Assembly: GCA_030146385.1 (NCBI GenBank)
Contig: JASLBX010000373.1
Span: 1 to 5,461, forward strand
Direction of reading: 5' to 3'
DNA: 5,461 nucleotides
From: Jiangellaceae bacterium
Lineage (GTDB): Bacteria > Actinomycetota > Actinomycetes > Jiangellales > Jiangellaceae
The notes below the pieces were generated by a model. It worked only from the letters and a program-made list of their open reading frames with translations. It searched no databases and was not told the DNA's origin. A program made the translations under genes and the position numbers. Below, piece after piece: positions 5,148 to 5,461 of this stretch. Within the stretch, counting starts at the first letter, position 1. Every line of letters starts with the position of its first letter.

Positions 5148-5461
5148 TCACCGGTTGACCTTGGCGTTGGCGTGAGGCGGCGGACCACCGTTCGCCTTCA
5201 CGTACGCGCTGACTTCCCCGCCGAGGTTCCGGTACTGCTCGGCGAACAGCACCATGATCTCCCTGCTGCCGTCAGCACTCACGAACCGTGGCGCGTCCAC
5301 CGCGACCCGGCCTGCCACGCCGTTGTCGTACACGAGGCCGAAGTGCGTGATCGTGCCCGCGGCGAGAGTCAGGGTCGCTCCACCCACGTCGCCACCTGGC
5401 ACGTCCACGGTGCCGACGGCACGTACCTCTCGGCCGTCGGCACCGTGGACGTGCCAGGTGG
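5148..5461 (-). CDS. C-terminal part of an unrecognised protein (partial, runs off the right edge)
   Basis: The minus strand is open from the window edge to a TGA at 5150-5148, giving at least 103 codons. A GTG at 5408 could be mistaken for a start, but the frame continues upstream through WHVHGADGREVRAVGTVDVP and third positions are GC-rich throughout, so the true start is probably outside. The rest contains ATLTLAAGTITHFGLVYDNG and IMVLFAEQYRNLGGEVSAYV, a mix of beta-like strands and one probable helix, then a Pro/Asn-rich tail (GGPPPHANAKVNR). There is no membrane segment or motif I recognise, and I assign no function. It lies on the same strand as the deaminase, 118 bp upstream, so co-transcription is possible. 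The first residues lie inside the terminal inverted repeat and may be artefactual. Confidence 0.6.
   Translation of the reverse strand, partial: TWHVHGADGREVRAVGTVDVPGGDVGGATLTLAAGTITHFGLVYDNGVAGRVAVDAPRFVSADGSREIMVLFAEQYRNLGGEVSAYVKANGGPPPHANAKVNR
5392..5461. repeat. Perfect 29-bp inverted repeat ending exactly at the window edge
   Basis: Positions 5392-5420 and 5433-5461 are exact reverse complements, separated by the 12-base loop ACGTACCTCTCG. The right arm is cut by the end of the sequence, so the repeat may be longer. It lies within apparent coding sequence, where such a long perfect palindrome is unexpected. A fold-back (snap-back) sequencing or amplification artefact, or an assembly break at a hairpin, fits best; a genuine hairpin is possible. 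Confidence 0.9.

Noticed and set aside
5030..5188. A 53-residue N-terminal extension of the deaminase from a GTG at 5188.
   Set aside because: The extra residues are low-complexity and unlike the family. They overlap another gene's end and run through an inverted repeat; homologous sequence begins near LPKVELHVHH.
5406..5408. GTG as the start of the last minus-strand gene.
   Set aside because: The frame stays open with coding-like composition upstream to the window edge and no ribosome site precedes this GTG, so it is more likely an internal valine.

Overview
The window is GC-rich DNA with strongly GC-biased third codon positions. It carries short overlapping gene junctions, a partner-switching sigma-regulatory cassette, a TetR regulator and an actinobacterial-type formylglycine-generating enzyme. 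Together these point to a filamentous actinomycete (Streptomyces or a relative such as Micromonosporaceae or Pseudonocardiaceae); the exact genus cannot be read from this piece.

Layout. Positions 1-66 (minus) may hold the first 22 codons of a divergent gene that leaves the left edge. A GGAGG ribosome site then precedes a TTG start at 156 for a formylglycine-generating (sulfatase-maturing) enzyme with both copper-binding cysteines. Its frame runs about 87 codons past the usual family end and into the next gene. From 1358 to 3361 lies a tightly overlapped three-gene cassette: a STAS anti-anti-sigma factor, an RsbW-type HATPase anti-sigma kinase, and a GAF plus SpoIIE/PP2C phosphatase. This is a complete kinase/antagonist/phosphatase switch, but no sigma factor is encoded in the window. 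Convergent to it, and overlapping its last gene by 24 bp, is a minus-strand pair: an adenosine-deaminase-superfamily enzyme (5029 to 3986) followed 9 bp later by a TetR regulator (3976 to 3338). Upstream of the deaminase is a 118-bp gap containing a near-perfect 14-bp inverted repeat. Beyond it is the C-terminal part of an unrecognised minus-strand protein whose frame runs off the right edge.

How the genes may work together. By family knowledge, the phosphatase (probably tuned by its GAF domain) would dephosphorylate the STAS protein, which would then draw the kinase off an unlinked sigma factor. The deaminase and TetR gene look co-transcribed, so TetR may control that operon in response to a purine-like ligand; that is inference.

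Points worth a second look: in-frame TTA codons in two regulatory genes (STAS and TetR), which would place both under bldA tRNA control if the host is a streptomycete; replacement of the ribose-contacting Asp of classical adenosine deaminases, suggesting another substrate such as 6-amino-6-deoxyfutalosine; the anomalous C-terminal extension of the formylglycine enzyme; and a perfect 29-bp inverted repeat that ends exactly at the window edge and may be a fold-back artefact. I see no mobile element, CRISPR array, tRNA or rRNA. I see no convincing wholly new system; the parts belong to known families in an interesting arrangement.
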